A stretch of 64,000 nt of DNA from the NCBI GenBank assembly GCA_944324475.1, contig CALUWK010000004.1, forward strand, positions 1-64,000, in the 5' to 3' direction. Origin of the DNA: Candidatus Gastranaerophilales bacterium (lineage in GTDB: Bacteria > Cyanobacteriota > Vampirovibrionia > Gastranaerophilales > Gastranaerophilaceae). How positions within the stretch are numbered: position 1 is the stretch's first letter; the number at the start of each line of letters is the position of its first letter. Both the position numbers and the translations under genes were made by a program. The notes under the pieces were generated by a model that worked only from the letters and a program-made list of their open reading frames with translations, was not told where the DNA came from and searched no databases. This document shows, in pieces, positions 62,509-64,000 of this stretch.

Positions 62509-63777
62509 ATGAAACAGGATATGTTTGAAAAAATATTTAAAGCAATTTGTAAATCAATTAATTCAAAGACAGCAAAAGCATTGATACCATTAATTGATTT
62601 AACAAGAAAAATTAATAATAAACCATCTATACCAATAAAAGAGAAATTAGCAGAATTTGATTCTCCATCGCTAGGAGATAAAGTCATAATGCTTCATGGG
62701 GTTTCGGTTGGTGAAGTTGTATCATTGGAGAATTTAGTAAAAAAAATAAAAAGTAAGTTTCCAGATTTTAAACTCGTTATAACTACAGGAACACTTACAG
62801 GTCAAGAGTTAGCAAAAAAGAAATATGATAAATTGGCTGATTTTATTACATATTTTCCATTAGATATTTATGAAGCAGTTGAAAAATTTTTAGATAAAAT
62901 TAAGCCATCAGTTATATTAATAGCAGAAACTGAAATTTGGCCTAATTTTGCCTTTTGTGCAAAAGAAAAAAATATTCCTTTATATATAATAAATGGTAGA
63001 ATTTCAGATAAATCTTATCCTTCTTATTTAAAATTTAAGAAAATTTTTAAAATTATTTTAAACTGTTTTGATGGAGTGTTTTCTCAAAGCGAGCTTGATA
63101 ATAAAAGATTTATTTCTCTTGGAGTGGATGAGAAAAAAGCTCTTGTTATGAAAAATTTAAAGTTTGAAATTGAAAGAAAAAAATGCGATATCTTTTTAAA
63201 TTCTGCTTCTTCCAAGGTTTTTATTGCAGCATCGACACATAAGGGTGAAGATGAAATTGCACTTGATGCTTTTAAAAAATTGAAAGAAAAAAATAGAACT
63301 TTAAAAATGATTCTTGCTCCAAGGCACCTTACAAGATTAGATGAAGTTGAAAAATTAGTTAAAGAGACAGGTTTTAAATATGGTTTTAGAACTAAAAAAG
63401 ATGATTTTTCAAACAATGATATTATAATTTTGGATACTTTAGGTGAGTTATCTAAAATATATGAAATAGTTGATGTAGCGTATATTGGAGGAAGCTTCAA
63501 TAAAACGGGCGGACATAATCCTCTTGAAGCTACGATATATTCAAAACCTACAGTTTCGGGGCCTTCTGTTAAAAACTTTAGAGACATTTATGCTATTTTG
63601 GAGCGTGAAAAGGCAAGTTTTGTTGTAAAAAATAAATTTGAATTTTATTCGATATTAGAAAAATTGTTTAATGACGATGAATTTTATAACGAAATATCTA
63701 AAAATTGCGAAAGATGTTTTTTAAATCAACAAGGTGCTACTGAATTTGTAATTAATAAGTTAAAAGAAATTTTATAA
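62509..63777 (+). CDS. waaA: 3-deoxy-D-manno-octulosonic acid (Kdo) transferase
   Basis: A 422-residue GT-B enzyme adding Kdo to lipid A precursors at the inner membrane. LHGVSVGEVVSLENL carries the catalytic Glu; LIAETEIWPNF, INGRISDKS, SQSELDNKRF, AASTHKGEDEIAL, APRHLTRLDEV and YIGGSFNKTGGHNPLEA match family GT30. ATG 62509 has AGGGA upstream. The N-terminal hydrophobic anchor seen in E. coli WaaA is weak. It shows that the organism makes LPS-type lipid A-Kdo. Confidence 0.94.
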   Translation: MKQDMFEKIFKAICKSINSKTAKALIPLIDLTRKINNKPSIPIKEKLAEFDSPSLGDKVIMLHGVSVGEVVSLENLVKKIKSKFPDFKLVITTGTLTGQELAKKKYDKLADFITYFPLDIYEAVEKFLDKIKPSVILIAETEIWPNFAFCAKEKNIPLYIINGRISDKSYPSYLKFKKIFKIILNCFDGVFSQSELDNKRFISLGVDEKKALVMKNLKFEIERKKCDIFLNSASSKVFIAASTHKGEDEIALDAFKKLKEKNRTLKMILAPRHLTRLDEVEKLVKETGFKYGFRTKKDDFSNNDIIILDTLGELSKIYEIVDVAYIGGSFNKTGGHNPLEATIYSKPTVSGPSVKNFRDIYAILEREKASFVVKNKFEFYSILEKLFNDDEFYNEISKNCERCFLNQQGATEFVINKLKEIL

Positions 63778-63780
63778 TTT

Positions 63781-63807
63781 AAAAGCTCCCTTAAAGGGAG
63801 CTTTTAA
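63781..63807 (+). terminator. waaA terminator
   Basis: AAAAGCTCCC (63781-63790) and GGGAGCTTTT (63796-63805) with a 5-nt loop, immediately after the waaA stop. Confidence 0.88.
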
Positions 63808-63830
63808 TCTTTGATTAAACACTAATCTTC

Positions 63831-63894
63831 AACGGGAGCAGTCGAGGGCTTTTATCTCCCCGAACGTCAACCCGACAAGTTATAAATTCCCGTT
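63831..63894. other. GC-rich structured element, unclassified
   Basis: AACGGGA (63831-63837) pairs with TCCCGTT (63888-63894), closing a region with an inner GTCG/CGAC helix (63841-63844 with 63873-63876). It is clearly more GC-rich than its surroundings and lies between two convergent genes. It is not a tRNA, 5S, tmRNA or SRP RNA that I recognise. Strand unknown. Confidence 0.4.
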
Positions 63895-63911
63895 ATTTGT
63901 GTTTTATAACA

Positions 63912-64000
63912 TTATTTTGTGAAGTCTTTTAGATCTTTTACTCTTAATGCAAGATATGGGTCAGTTTTACCTTTATCTATTAAAAACATTACAAAAGTTT
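63912..64000 (-). CDS. C-terminal end of an unknown gene, partial
   Basis: A minus-strand frame enters from the window edge and stops at TAA (63914-63912). The visible 28 residues include LIDKGKTDPYLALRVKDLKD and end FTK. It is too short to assign. The codon use is like real genes nearby and the reading direction is convergent with waaA. Confidence 0.5.
   Translation of the reverse strand, partial: TFVMFLIDKGKTDPYLALRVKDLKDFTK

Overview
This window looks like chromosomal DNA from a low-GC, diderm, flagellated bacterium. Diderm evidence is the Kdo transferase WaaA/KdtA near the right end plus the flagellar L-ring (FlgH) and P-ring (FlgI) genes. A cytoplasmic protein with an N-terminal NPISFKG motif, proteins made of Clp N-domains, and the general gene style point to the non-photosynthetic relatives of Cyanobacteria (Melainabacteria/Gastranaerophilales). 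That placement is inference from recalled family style, not a phylogenetic result. No IS element, integrase, CRISPR array or prophage was seen. Gene order looks like ordinary, densely packed chromosome.

Layout. 1-3.9 kb: an acidic protein ending in a Pro/Thr 18-residue repeat (cut by the window edge), a small membrane protein, a MurT-like Mur ligase and a zinc-ribbon protein. 4-7.7 kb: a fused CDF/CorC transporter, gpsA and two small unknown genes. 7.7-10.1 kb (minus): prfB, including its programmed +1 frameshift, then hisS. 10.2-10.7 kb: apt. 10.9-19.3 kb: a flagellar rod/ring/hook-junction operon (lytic transglycosylase, flgF, flgG, flgA, flgH, flgI, flgJ, flgM, flgN, flgK, flgL). 19.4-22.6 kb: a GGDEF/HD-GYP protein and pilT. 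22.7-25.1 kb: rpmG, tRNA-Trp, secE, nusG, rplK, rplA, followed by gtrA instead of rplJ-rplL. 25.9-37.7 kb (minus): a complete UMP operon (pyrK, pyrD, pyrE, pyrB, pyrC, pyrF, carA, carB) continuing into a triple Clp-N protein and tcdA, headed by an attenuator with an overlapping leader peptide. 37.9-50.4 kb: an unknown gene behind a sigma-28-type promoter, lipoyl metabolism, a small histidine kinase, pgi, speB, coaE, a BI-1 protein, recJ, fliN, a ThiF-like E1 and surface-glycan genes. 50.5-64 kb: gyrA, two tandem thymidylate kinases, miaA, rpsT, an alanine/Na+ symporter, a degenerate metallophosphoesterase, glnA, an alpha-oxoamine synthase and waaA.

How the parts connect. The flagellar operon carries a probable FlgM, and a near-consensus sigma-28 (FliA) promoter sits 20 kb away in front of an unknown 167-residue gene, so that gene is a candidate late flagellar gene. 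The peptidoglycan lytic domain that some bacteria fuse to FlgJ is a separate gene at the head of the same operon. The pyr operon contains all steps from carbamoyl phosphate to UMP and appears controlled by transcription attenuation.

The most unusual points are the CDF-CorC fusion, the pyr leader arrangement, the sigma-28-driven orphan gene, the ATPase-less triple Clp-N protein, several degenerate enzymes (HD-GYP with Tyr-Asp, metallophosphoesterase missing ligands, MurT with altered P-loop), and a recurring TANNNT-6 nt-ATG arrangement without a ribosome binding site that suggests leaderless transcripts. All functions are read from sequence and recalled family knowledge; no database search was run.
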